DNA from: Candidatus Mediterraneibacter stercorigallinarum
GTDB taxonomy: Bacteria; Bacillota; Clostridia; Lachnospirales; Lachnospiraceae
NCBI GenBank assembly: GCA_019116185.1
Contig: DXCD01000224.1
Coordinates: 1 to 17,403 of the forward strand
Direction of reading: 5' to 3'
Length of the DNA: 17,403 bases
Positions 1-8,390 of the stretch are shown in pieces. The translations under genes and the position numbers were made by a program. The notes under the pieces were generated by a model. The model did not search any database, had not been told where the DNA came from, and worked only from the letters and a program-made list of their open reading frames with translations. Each line of letters begins with the position of its first letter. The stretch's first letter is position 1.

Positions 1-51
1 AGATCTTTTGTGAGAGCATGCGAACAAGTGAGAACCCGCAGAAAGATTTGT

Positions 52-77
52 GAGAGCCGGGGAGACGGCTCTCTTTC
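52..77 (+). terminator. Short GC hairpin with weak T tail
   Basis: GAGAGCCG (52-59) is exactly complementary to CGGCTCTC (66-73) across a 6-nt loop, followed by TTTCT. It probably ends transcription of whatever lies upstream of the window. One frame stays open from the edge to a TGA at 51-53, directly against the hairpin, but too few residues are visible to identify a protein. The T tail is short, so termination may be partial. TTTGTGAGAGC occurs twice here, at 7-17 and 47-57. Confidence 0.45.
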
Positions 78-86
78 TGACAAAAT

Positions 87-108
87 TAATTAAAAAATTA
101 TTTAATTA
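87..108. promoter_or_regulatory. AT-rich inverted repeat before the metal ATPase
   Basis: TAATTAAA (87-94) and TTTAATTA (101-108) form an 8-bp inverted repeat with a 6-nt spacer, between the upstream hairpin and the ATPase ribosome binding site. It could be an operator for a metal-responsive repressor, since such ATPases are often controlled by ArsR/CzrA-type regulators, but it does not clearly match a known consensus and AT-rich DNA makes such repeats by chance. Confidence 0.25.
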
Positions 109-130
109 TTTAAAGGAAAGGGGAAAGCAC

Positions 131-2014
131 ATGAGTAAAAAACAGAAAAAAATGCTGGTACGAATCATTATCGCAGCAGCGCTCATGATCGCGCTTCATT
201 TTGTCCCTGTTCAGGGATATGCCAGATTTGTCCTATATCTGGTGCCTTATTTGATCATCGGATATGACATCCTGATCAAAGCATTTAAGGGGATCAAGAA
301 CCGGCAGCCCTTCGATGAAAGCCTTTTGATGGCGGTCGCGACTATCGGGGCGGTCATTATCGCTCTGACGGACAGTGGAGATTATACAGAGGCGATCGCG
401 GTCATGCTGTTCTATCAGGTGGGGGAATGGTTTCAGAGTTATGCGGTCGGAAAGAGCCGCAGAAATATCAGCGAGCTCATGGATATCCGTCCGGATTATG
501 CAAATGTCGAGAGGGACGGGAAGCTGGAGCAGGTCGATCCTGACGAGGTGGGGCCCGGCTCTGTGATCGTGGTGCAGCCCGGGGAAAAGGTGCCCATAGA
601 CGGCATGATCCTGGAGGGGGACACGGCGCTGAATACAAGCGCCCTCACCGGGGAGAGCCTGCCGCGGGAAGTACATGAGGGCGACGAAGTTTTAAGCGGA
701 TGTATTAATATGACAGGAGTGCTTAAGATTCGCACCACGAAAGAGTTCGGGGAATCTACGGTATCAAAGATTCTGGATCTGGTGGAAAATGCAAGCTCCA
801 GAAAGTCAAAATCTGAGCAGTTTATCACAAAATTTGCCCGGATCTACACCCCGGCGGTGGTGTACAGCGCTATCGCCCTGGCAGTTCTGCCGCCCCTGGT
901 GCGGATGGCTGCCCTCGGCATGGGACCGGACTGGGAGACATGGATCTACCGCGCGCTTACATTCCTCGTTATAAGCTGCCCGTGCGCGCTGGTGATCAGT
1001 ATCCCGCTAAGTTTCTTTGCAGGGATCGGCGGCGCCAGCAATGAGGGAGTGCTGGTGAAAGGCTCCAATTATCTGGAGACATTGGCTCAGACGAAATACG
1101 TGGTATTTGACAAGACCGGTACCATGACCCGGGGCGTGTTTGAAGTGGACGGAATCCATCACAATAAGATGGAGGATGAGAAGCTGCTGGAGTACGCAGC
1201 TCTTGCCGAGTGCGCGTCCTCCCATCCGATCAGCAAGAGTCTCCAGCGCGCATATGGGAAAGAGCTCGACAGGTCCAGAGTGTCAGATATCAAGGAGATC
1301 AGTGGAAACGGAGTGACGGCTGTGGTTGACGGCATCACTGTGGCGGCAGGCAACACGAAGCTCATGAAGCGCTTGGGCATTGATTATATAGACTGCCACA
1401 GTATCGGGACGATTATCCACATGGCTGTGAATGGGACCTATGCCGGACATATCGTGATCTCAGACATTGTGAAGCCGCATGCGAAAGAAGCGGTGACAGC
1501 GCTGAAAGCAGCGGGAGTACAGAAGACAGTCATGCTCACAGGAGACACCCGGAACGTGGCGGAGCAGGCAGCATCCTTGCTTGGTATTGACCAGGTGTAC
1601 AGCGAGCTCCTGCCTGCGGATAAAGTGGATAAGGTAGAAGAACTCCTGGCAGAAAAGCCGGAGAAAGCGAAACTCGCGTTCGTAGGCGACGGCATCAATG
1701 ACGCGCCGGTCCTTTCACGGGCTGACATCGGCATCGCCATGGGCGCCATGGGCTCTGACGCGGCTATCGAAGCTGCGGACATCGTCCTGATGGATGATGA
1801 TCCGATGAAGATAGCAAAGGCAATCCGCATCTCCAGAAAATGTCTGCGTATCGTATACGAAAATATCTGGTTTGCCATAGGTATTAAGCTGATCTGCCTT
1901 GTACTGGGCGCGGCGGGTATCGCCAATATGTGGCTTGCGATCTTTGCGGATGTGGGAGTTATGATAATAGCAGTGCTCAATGCGATACGAGCACTGTTCG
2001 TGAAAAAACTATAA
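131..2014 (+). CDS. Heavy-metal P1B-type ATPase (Zn/Cd/Pb exporter)
   Basis: A 627-residue membrane pump that uses ATP to expel divalent soft metals. Visible motifs are TGES of the actuator domain (173-176), the metal-binding CPC of the transmembrane site (283-285), the phosphorylated Asp in DKTGT (327-331), the SSHP motif typical of P1B pumps (363-366) and GDGINDAP (519-526). Lys586 and Asp607 in the last membrane segments match the positions that, with CPC, define the ZntA/CadA zinc-cadmium group rather than the copper pumps. There is no N-terminal HMA domain with a CxxC motif, so this is a short form. An open frame extends upstream to a GTG at 50, but that would cross the hairpin at 52-77; the ATG at 131 has an AGGGGAAA ribosome binding site and is preferred. 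The exact metal is inferred. Confidence 0.93.
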   Translation: MSKKQKKMLVRIIIAAALMIALHFVPVQGYARFVLYLVPYLIIGYDILIKAFKGIKNRQPFDESLLMAVATIGAVIIALTDSGDYTEAIAVMLFYQVGEWFQSYAVGKSRRNISELMDIRPDYANVERDGKLEQVDPDEVGPGSVIVVQPGEKVPIDGMILEGDTALNTSALTGESLPREVHEGDEVLSGCINMTGVLKIRTTKEFGESTVSKILDLVENASSRKSKSEQFITKFARIYTPAVVYSAIALAVLPPLVRMAALGMGPDWETWIYRALTFLVISCPCALVISIPLSFFAGIGGASNEGVLVKGSNYLETLAQTKYVVFDKTGTMTRGVFEVDGIHHNKMEDEKLLEYAALAECASSHPISKSLQRAYGKELDRSRVSDIKEISGNGVTAVVDGITVAAGNTKLMKRLGIDYIDCHSIGTIIHMAVNGTYAGHIVISDIVKPHAKEAVTALKAAGVQKTVMLTGDTRNVAEQAASLLGIDQVYSELLPADKVDKVEELLAEKPEKAKLAFVGDGINDAPVLSRADIGIAMGAMGSDAAIEAADIVLMDDDPMKIAKAIRISRKCLRIVYENIWFAIGIKLICLVLGAAGIANMWLAIFADVGVMIIAVLNAIRALFVKKL

Positions 2015-2033
2015 AAAGGGACAGGGTGAAACT

Positions 2034-2078
2034 TGATTGGGGACGTAGTAAAATCGAATTTTACTACGTCCCCAATCA
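2034..2078. repeat. 21-bp perfect inverted repeat, REP/MITE-like
   Basis: The 21-bp arms 2034-2054 and 2058-2078 are perfectly complementary around a 3-nt loop (CGA); the core of the left arm is GGGGACGTAGTAAAAT. It lies 20 nt after the ATPase stop, preceded by AAAAAGGGACAGGG. No T run follows, so it is not a standard intrinsic terminator, though it could protect the mRNA 3' end. Its shape resembles short palindromic repeats moved by REP-associated tyrosine transposases; that is inference, since only one copy is in the window. Confidence 0.7.
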
Positions 2079-2098
2079 GACTACTGCAAGAAAATCTC

Positions 2099-2128
2099 TT
2101 GACGTTTCCCCATCCGGGCGCTTATAAT
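2099..2128 (+). promoter_or_regulatory. Sigma-A promoter for the ileS leader
   Basis: TTGACG (2099-2104) and TATAAT (2123-2128) are separated by 18 nt. Transcription would start near 2135, just before the T-box leader. The match is 5/6 and 6/6. Confidence 0.75.
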
Positions 2129-2135
2129 AGCTATG

Positions 2136-2473
2136 TGCATAAATTCAAAGAGCAAAGGTGATAACGGAGACAGTAGAGACCTTCCGAACGTCGCAGCGAG
2201 CCGGGGACGGTGCAAGCCCGGTACAAGTAGCAGGTTTTCGAATATCACTCCCGAGCCGCGGTATCCGAAACGAAAGGCAGACGCATTTTGACGAGGATCG
2301 TGACAGACCCGCACAGCATGCAGACGCCGCAGGAGTAAGATCTGACGCTTGTCCCCCGTTAAGGGACGCCATATGCGGAGCTTCATGTTGAAAAGGCTCC
2401 AAGTATGTTGTAACAGGTGGTTAAAACGAGAGAACAGCAGGCTTTCGTCCTTTTACGGACGGAAGCCTTTTTA
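2136..2473 (+). promoter_or_regulatory. T-box riboswitch leader, tRNA-Ile specific
   Basis: This leader binds tRNA-Ile and lets ileS be transcribed when the tRNA is uncharged. The 5' AGTA of the stem I specifier loop is at 2172-2175, the distal loop GGTGCAAGCC near 2208-2217, and the specifier side GAATATCAC contains codon ATC (2244-2246), which pairs with the GAU anticodon. The T-box is the AACAGGTGGTT stretch at 2412-2422; its TGGT pairs with the ACCA end of tRNA-Ile, whose discriminator is A. The competing terminator is at 2440-2472. The ATC choice agrees with the downstream gene. Exact stem boundaries were not folded computationally. Confidence 0.9.
2440..2472 (+). terminator. T-box-controlled intrinsic terminator
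   Basis: An 11-bp stem (2440-2450 with 2457-2467, one G-U pair) and a 6-nt loop are followed by five T. This is the structure that forms when charged tRNA-Ile is bound, stopping transcription before ileS. The 148 nt between it and the ileS start codon hold only an untranslated leader with nothing else recognisable. Confidence 0.88.
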
Positions 2474-2620
2474 TCTGTGGAGAATGAGGTGGCTGTGGCG
2501 AGGGGAAAGCCGCCGTGCGGAAGGATATATCCGCTGTGCACGGCTCGCTCAGAGCAGGACACCTTCCATTCCCGGCAGATAAAGGAAAAAAGACAGACCA
2601 TTACAGAAAGGAAAATCAGC

Positions 2621-5600
2621 ATGTATAAGAAAGTTTCAACTGACATGAATTTTGTTGGCAGAGAAAAAGAAGTTGAGAAATTTTGGGATGACAACCACAT
2701 CTTTGAGAAGAGTATTGAAGAACGCGAAGGATGTCCGGACTACATTTTCTACGACGGTCCTCCGACCGCGAACGGGAAACCGCACATCGGCCATGTGCTG
2801 ACCCGTGTCATCAAGGACATGATCCCGAGATACCGCACCATGAAGGGATATATGGTTCCGAGGAAAGCGGGCTGGGATACCCACGGGCTTCCGGTTGAGC
2901 TGGAAGTGGAGAAAGCCCTCGGGCTGGACGGGAAAGAGCAGATCGAGGAATACGGTCTGGAACCGTTCATTGACAAATGTAAAGAAAGCGTATGGAAATA
3001 CAAAGGCATGTGGGAGGATTTCTCCGGCACGGTCGGATTCTGGGCTGACATGGAGCACCCATATGTAACCTATCACAATTCCTTTATCGAGTCCGAGTGG
3101 TGGGCATTAAAGCAGATCTGGGAGAAGGGACTGCTCTACAAGGGCTTCAAGATCGTTCCCTACTGCCCGCGCTGCGGTACGCCTCTTTCCGCGCAGGAAG
3201 TGGCACAGGGATACAAGGATGTCAAGGAGCGCTCCGCTATCGTAAGATTTAAGGTAAAGGACGAGGACGCATATATCCTTGCATGGACAACGACACCGTG
3301 GACACTGCCGTCCAACCTGGCGCTCTGTGTGAATCCGAAAGAGGATTACGCGAAGGTCAAAGCGGCAGACGGATATACTTATTATATGGCATGCGCGCTT
3401 CTGGACACAGTTCTTGGAAAACTTGGCGAAGAAGGGAAGCCGGCATACGAAGTGCTGGAGACATACAAAGGAAGCGAGCTGGAGCACAAGGAGTATGAGC
3501 CGCTCTTCCAGTGCTCTGCGGATGCTGCGGCGAAGCAGAACAAGAAAGCATTCTATGTTGTGTGCGACGAGTATGTCACACTGACAGACGGTACCGGAGT
3601 GGTGCACATTGCCCCGGCATTTGGTGAAGATGATGCAAATGTAGGAAGAAAATATGATCTTCCGTTTGTTCAGCTTGTAGATGAAAAAGGAAATATGGCG
3701 GAGTCCACGCCGTTTGCAGGCTTGTTCGTAAAGAAAGCAGATCCGGAAGTACTGAAGGATCTGGATGCCAGAGGGCTTCTCTACGACGCGCCGAAGTTCG
3801 AGCACAGCTATCCGCACTGCTGGAGATGCGATACCCCGCTGATCTACTATGCGCGTGAGTCATGGTTTATCAAGATGACAGCAGTACGCGATGACCTGAT
3901 CGCGAACAACAACACCATCAACTGGATTCCAGAGAGCATCGGAAAGGGACGTTTCGGCGACTGGATCGAGAATGTCCAGGATTGGGGCATCAGCCGTAAC
4001 CGTTACTGGGGAACTCCGCTGAATATCTGGGAGTGCGAGTGCGGACACATGCATTCCATTGGAAGCATCGCAGAGCTCAAAGAGATGTCCGATAACTGTC
4101 CGGATGATATCGAACTGCACCGTCCGTACATCGATGCAGTGACCGTTAAGTGCCCGGAGTGCGGCAAAGAGATGCATCGCGTGCCGGAAGTGATCGACTG
4201 CTGGTTTGACAGCGGCTCCATGCCGTTCGCACAGCATCACTATCCGTTTGAGAACAAAAAGCTTTTTGAGAAGCAGTTCCCGGCAGACTTTATCTCCGAG
4301 GCGGTTGACCAGACGAGAGGCTGGTTCTACTCACTCCTGGCGATCTCCACGCTGATCTTCAACAAGGCTCCGTACAAGAATGTCATTGTCCTCGGACATG
4401 TGCAGGATGAGAACGGACAGAAGATGAGCAAGTCCAAGGGAAATGCAGTGGATCCTTTTGAGGCGCTTGAGAAATACGGCGCGGACGCGATCCGCTGGTA
4501 CTTCTACGTGAACAGCGCTCCGTGGCTGCCAAACCGCTTCCACGGCAAGGCGGTCGTTGAGGGACAGAGGAAGTTCATGGGCACATTGTGGAACACCTAT
4601 GCGTTCTTCGTGCTCTATGCGAATATTGATAACTTTGACGCCACAAAATATACACTGGAATATGATAAACTGTCCGTGATGGATAAGTGGCTGCTCTCCA
4701 AGATGAACACCATGGTAAAAGAGGTGGACGGAAATCTTGGAAACTACCGCATCCCGGAGGCAGCGAGAGCGCTCCAGGAGTTCGTGGATGATATGAGCAA
4801 CTGGTATGTAAGAAGAAGCCGCGAGCGTTTCTGGGCAAAAGGCATGGAGCAGGATAAGATCAATGCATACATGACACTGTATACAGCTCTTGTCACAGTA
4901 TCCAAGGCAGCAGCGCCGATGATCCCGTTCATGACAGAGGAGATCTATCAGAATCTTGTCCGCAGCATTGACGCTGATGCGCCGGAGAGCATCCATCTGT
5001 GCCTCTTCCCGGAAGTCCATGAGGACCAGATCGACAAAGAGCTGGAAGAGAACATGGATCATGTCCTGAAGCTGGTTGTCATGGGACGCGCCTGCAGAAA
5101 TGTGTCCAATATCAAGAACCGTCAGCCGATCGGGCAGATGTTCGTCAAAGCCGGATTTGACCTTTCTGAGTTCTACCAGGAGATCGTGGCAGATGAACTG
5201 AATGTGAAGAATGTTAAATTTACAGATGATGTCAGAGACTTTACTTCATACACATTTAAACCGCAGTTAAAGACAGTCGGACCGAAATATGGTAAAATGT
5301 TAGGAGGCATCAAAGCTGCTCTTGACGCTGTGGACGGAAACGCCGCCATGGACGAGGTCAATGAGACCGGCGCCCTTAAGCTGGATGTAAACGGGCAGGA
5401 GATCACGCTCTTCAAAGAGGATCTGCTGATCGATACAGCGCAGATGGATGGCTATGTATCCGAAAATGATAACGGCATCACAGTTGTCCTTGATACGAAC
5501 CTGACACCGGAGCTCCTTGAGGAAGGCTTTGTCCGCGAGATCATCAGCAAGATCCAGACAATGAGAAAAGAAGCAGACTTCGAGGTCATGGACCGGATCC

Positions 5601-5776
5601 GGGTGACATACAACGGGACAGAGAAGGCAGAAGCAGTCTTTGAGAAATACGCAGGAGAGATCAGCGGCGAAGTGCTCGCTGACGAGGTTGTGAAGGCAGA
5701 GCCGGCAGGCTTCGTAAAGGAGTGGAAGATCAATGGTGAAGCAGTTGCAATGGGCGTGGAAAAGGAAGGAAAATAA
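2621..5776 (+). CDS. ileS: Isoleucyl-tRNA synthetase, type 2 (IleS2)
   Basis: A 1051-residue class I synthetase that charges tRNA-Ile in the cytoplasm. The catalytic signatures are HIGH (55-58) and KMSKS (601-605). The CP1 editing domain carries the Thr-rich WTTTPWTLPSN (222-232) and DGTGVVHIAPAFGEDD (323-338), used to remove misformed Val-tRNA-Ile. Length above 1000 residues and the GWDTHGLPVE signature (83-92) place it with the eukaryote-like type 2 enzymes, not the roughly 920-residue type 1 form of Bacillus. Type 2 enzymes are known for low sensitivity to mupirocin. Some type 2 enzymes have a swapped GxHH signature; this one keeps the normal HxGH. An open frame runs upstream to 2417, but that lies in the T-box leader; the ATG at 2621 follows a GAAAGGAAAA ribosome binding site. 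Confidence 0.96.
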   Translation: MYKKVSTDMNFVGREKEVEKFWDDNHIFEKSIEEREGCPDYIFYDGPPTANGKPHIGHVLTRVIKDMIPRYRTMKGYMVPRKAGWDTHGLPVELEVEKALGLDGKEQIEEYGLEPFIDKCKESVWKYKGMWEDFSGTVGFWADMEHPYVTYHNSFIESEWWALKQIWEKGLLYKGFKIVPYCPRCGTPLSAQEVAQGYKDVKERSAIVRFKVKDEDAYILAWTTTPWTLPSNLALCVNPKEDYAKVKAADGYTYYMACALLDTVLGKLGEEGKPAYEVLETYKGSELEHKEYEPLFQCSADAAAKQNKKAFYVVCDEYVTLTDGTGVVHIAPAFGEDDANVGRKYDLPFVQLVDEKGNMAESTPFAGLFVKKADPEVLKDLDARGLLYDAPKFEHSYPHCWRCDTPLIYYARESWFIKMTAVRDDLIANNNTINWIPESIGKGRFGDWIENVQDWGISRNRYWGTPLNIWECECGHMHSIGSIAELKEMSDNCPDDIELHRPYIDAVTVKCPECGKEMHRVPEVIDCWFDSGSMPFAQHHYPFENKKLFEKQFPADFISEAVDQTRGWFYSLLAISTLIFNKAPYKNVIVLGHVQDENGQKMSKSKGNAVDPFEALEKYGADAIRWYFYVNSAPWLPNRFHGKAVVEGQRKFMGTLWNTYAFFVLYANIDNFDATKYTLEYDKLSVMDKWLLSKMNTMVKEVDGNLGNYRIPEAARALQEFVDDMSNWYVRRSRERFWAKGMEQDKINAYMTLYTALVTVSKAAAPMIPFMTEEIYQNLVRSIDADAPESIHLCLFPEVHEDQIDKELEENMDHVLKLVVMGRACRNVSNIKNRQPIGQMFVKAGFDLSEFYQEIVADELNVKNVKFTDDVRDFTSYTFKPQLKTVGPKYGKMLGGIKAALDAVDGNAAMDEVNETGALKLDVNGQEITLFKEDLLIDTAQMDGYVSENDNGITVVLDTNLTPELLEEGFVREIISKIQTMRKEADFEVMDRIRVTYNGTEKAEAVFEKYAGEISGEVLADEVVKAEPAGFVKEWKINGEAVAMGVEKEGK

Positions 5777-5780
5777 AGAA

Positions 5781-8255
5781 ATGTTCAGCAAAAGATTAGA
5801 AAAAGAAACCTTTAAACAGACAGTAAAAGAGAATATCAAGACTCTGTACAGGAAGACCATTGAGGAGGCAACCCCTCAGCAGATCTTCCAGGCTGTATCC
5901 TATGCGGTGAAGGATGTTATTTTTGACGACTGGTTTGCAACGCAGAAAGCGTACGACAAGGCAGATGCAAAGACCGTATACTACATGTCAATGGAGTTCC
6001 TTATGGGCCGCGCCCTGGGGAACAATCTGATCAACATGACAGCGTACAAAGATGTCAAGGAAGCGCTGGAAGAAATGGGTATTGACCTGAATGTGATCGA
6101 GGACCAGGAGCCGGATGCAGCGCTTGGAAACGGCGGTTTAGGCAGGCTTGCGGCATGTTTCCTTGATTCTCTGGCAACCCTGAACTATCCGGCATACGGC
6201 TGCGGTATCCGTTACCGTTACGGAATGTTCAAGCAGAAGATTGAGAACGGCTACCAGAAGGAAGTGCCGGACGACTGGCTGAAGGAGGGCAACCCATTCG
6301 AACTCCGCAGGGAAGAATATGCAAAGGAAGTACGTTTCGGCGGAAACATCCGTTTTGAGAAAGACCCTGTCACAGGCAAGGATAAATTTATCCAGGAAAA
6401 CTACGAGTCAGTTCTTGCGATCCCGTATGATATGCCGATCGTAGGTTACGGCAACCATGTGGTAAACACGCTCCGCGTGTGGGATGCCAAGGCGATCACA
6501 GACTTTAAGCTGGATGAGTTTGACAGAGGAAACTACCACAAGGCAGTGGAGCAGGAGAACCTGGCAAAGCTGATCGTTGACGTCCTCTACCCGAATGACA
6601 ACCACTATTCCGGAAAAGAGCTGCGTCTGAAACAGCAGTATTTCTTCATCTCCGCAAGCCTTCAGGCGCTGATCGCGAAATATAAGAAGAAACACGACGA
6701 TATCCGCAAGCTGCATGAAAAAGTGGTTATCCAGATGAATGATACTCATCCTACTGTTGCGGTTCCGGAGCTGATGCGTCTTCTGATCGACCAGGAAGGG
6801 CTGAACTGGGAAGAGGCGTGGGAAGTAACATCTAAGACCTGCGCTTACACGAACCATACGATCATGGCAGAGGCTCTTGAGAAATGGCCCATTGACCTGT
6901 TCTCCAGACTTCTTCCGCGTATCTATCAGATCGTGCAGGAGATCGACCGCCGCTTCCTCATCCAGGTGCGCGAGATGTACCCGGGAAATGAGGACAAAGT
7001 GAAGAAGATGGCGATCCTCATGGACGGCCAGGTTCGTATGGCGAACATGGCGATCATCGCAGGATTCTCTGTAAACGGCGTTGCAAAGCTCCACACAGAG
7101 ATCCTTAAGAACCAGGAGCTCAAAGACTTCTATCAGATGATGCCTGAGAAATTCAACAATAAGACAAACGGCATCACCCAGAGGCGTTTCCTGGCGCACG
7201 GCAACCCGCTGCTGGCTGACTGGATCACAGACAAGATCGGCGACGGCTGGATCACGGACCTGTCCAAGATCGCGAATCTGAAACCGTACGTAAATGATGA
7301 GAATGCAAGGCGTGAGTTCATGCAGATCAAGTACCAGAATAAGGTGCGCCTGGCAAAATACATTAAGGAACATAACGGCATTGATGTTGACCCGCGCTCT
7401 ATCTTCGATGTGCAGGTAAAGCGTCTTCATGAGTATAAGCGCCAGTTCCTGAACATCCTGCATATTATGTATCTGTACAATCAGATCAAAGAGCATCCGG
7501 AGATCTCCTTCTATCCGAGGACATTTATCTTCGGCGCGAAGGCAGCGGCAGGATACCTGAGGGCGAAGGAGACGATCAAGCTGATCAATTCCGTTGCCGA
7601 TGTGGTGAATAATGACCGCAGCATCAATGGCAAGCTGAAAGTCGTGTTCATTGAGGACTACCGTGTATCCAACGCGGAGATCATATTTGCCGCGGCAGAT
7701 GTGAGCGAGCAGATTTCCACAGCTTCCAAAGAGGCGTCCGGTACAGGAAACATGAAGTTCATGTTAAACGGCGCGCCGACTCTCGGAACAATGGACGGCG
7801 CGAATGTGGAGATCGTGCAGGAGGTCGGCGAGGAGAATGCATTTATCTTCGGCCTGAGCTCTGAGGAGGTCATCAACTACGAGAACAACGGAGGCTACCA
7901 CCCGCAGGATATTTACTTTAACGACTGGGAGCTGAAGCGCGTGGTGGATCAGCTCATGGACGGCACATATTCACATGGCGACCATAATATGTATAAGAAT
8001 CTCTACAATTCACTGCTCAATACACAGAGCACGGACAGGGCAGATATGTATTTTATCCTGAAAGATTTCCGTTCCTATGCGGATGCCCAGAAGAGGGTGG
8101 AAGAGGCGTACAGAGATCAGCAGAGATGGTCAAAGATGGCGATGATGCAGACTGCATGCAGCGGTAAATTCTCATCCGACAGAACGATCGAGGAGTATGT
8201 GGAAGACATCTGGCATCTGGAGAAGGTAGAAGTTCCGTCCGGGCAGGAGGATTAG
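5781..8255 (+). CDS. glgP: Glycogen/starch/maltodextrin phosphorylase (GT35)
   Basis: An 824-residue pyridoxal-phosphate enzyme that cleaves alpha-1,4 glucan ends with phosphate, giving glucose-1-phosphate. The family signature SMEFLMGRALGNNL (about 69-82), the glycine-rich DAALGNGGLGRLAACF and the cofactor site EASGTGNMKFMLNG are present; the Schiff-base Lys is about residue 659. Full length for the family. The frame is open from 5733, inside ileS, but the ATG at 5781 has GGAAGGA in the last codons of ileS and begins the usual N terminus. Only 4 nt separate it from the ileS stop, with no terminator or promoter seen, so the two genes are probably on one mRNA. That would place glucan breakdown downstream of an isoleucine T-box, an odd coupling. 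Confidence 0.95.
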   Translation: MFSKRLEKETFKQTVKENIKTLYRKTIEEATPQQIFQAVSYAVKDVIFDDWFATQKAYDKADAKTVYYMSMEFLMGRALGNNLINMTAYKDVKEALEEMGIDLNVIEDQEPDAALGNGGLGRLAACFLDSLATLNYPAYGCGIRYRYGMFKQKIENGYQKEVPDDWLKEGNPFELRREEYAKEVRFGGNIRFEKDPVTGKDKFIQENYESVLAIPYDMPIVGYGNHVVNTLRVWDAKAITDFKLDEFDRGNYHKAVEQENLAKLIVDVLYPNDNHYSGKELRLKQQYFFISASLQALIAKYKKKHDDIRKLHEKVVIQMNDTHPTVAVPELMRLLIDQEGLNWEEAWEVTSKTCAYTNHTIMAEALEKWPIDLFSRLLPRIYQIVQEIDRRFLIQVREMYPGNEDKVKKMAILMDGQVRMANMAIIAGFSVNGVAKLHTEILKNQELKDFYQMMPEKFNNKTNGITQRRFLAHGNPLLADWITDKIGDGWITDLSKIANLKPYVNDENARREFMQIKYQNKVRLAKYIKEHNGIDVDPRSIFDVQVKRLHEYKRQFLNILHIMYLYNQIKEHPEISFYPRTFIFGAKAAAGYLRAKETIKLINSVADVVNNDRSINGKLKVVFIEDYRVSNAEIIFAAADVSEQISTASKEASGTGNMKFMLNGAPTLGTMDGANVEIVQEVGEENAFIFGLSSEEVINYENNGGYHPQDIYFNDWELKRVVDQLMDGTYSHGDHNMYKNLYNSLLNTQSTDRADMYFILKDFRSYADAQKRVEEAYRDQQRWSKMAMMQTACSGKFSSDRTIEEYVEDIWHLEKVEVPSGQED

Positions 8256-8390
8256 AATATATAGGATCGGCGTTATAAACCGGAATGTTTTATAAAAATA
8301 GCGCTGCAGGGATGGTATCAGAGGAATCAGGGAGAGGAAGTACAGAGGCGGGGAAAAAGACAGATTCAGAAAAGAACGGAGGCATTATAA

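Noticed and set aside
2034..2078. Intrinsic terminator of the metal ATPase gene
   Set aside because: The hairpin is strong, but neither strand has a T run directly after it, so it is listed as an inverted repeat.
4331..5062. Long minus-strand frames inside ileS and glgP (for example 243 codons here and 362 codons at 6408-7496)
   Set aside because: They mirror the codon pattern of the sense genes, have no initiation signals and no recognisable domains.
8273..8295. Terminator after glgP (TTATAAA/TTTATAA)
   Set aside because: Only a 7-bp AT stem followed by A residues; too weak to call.
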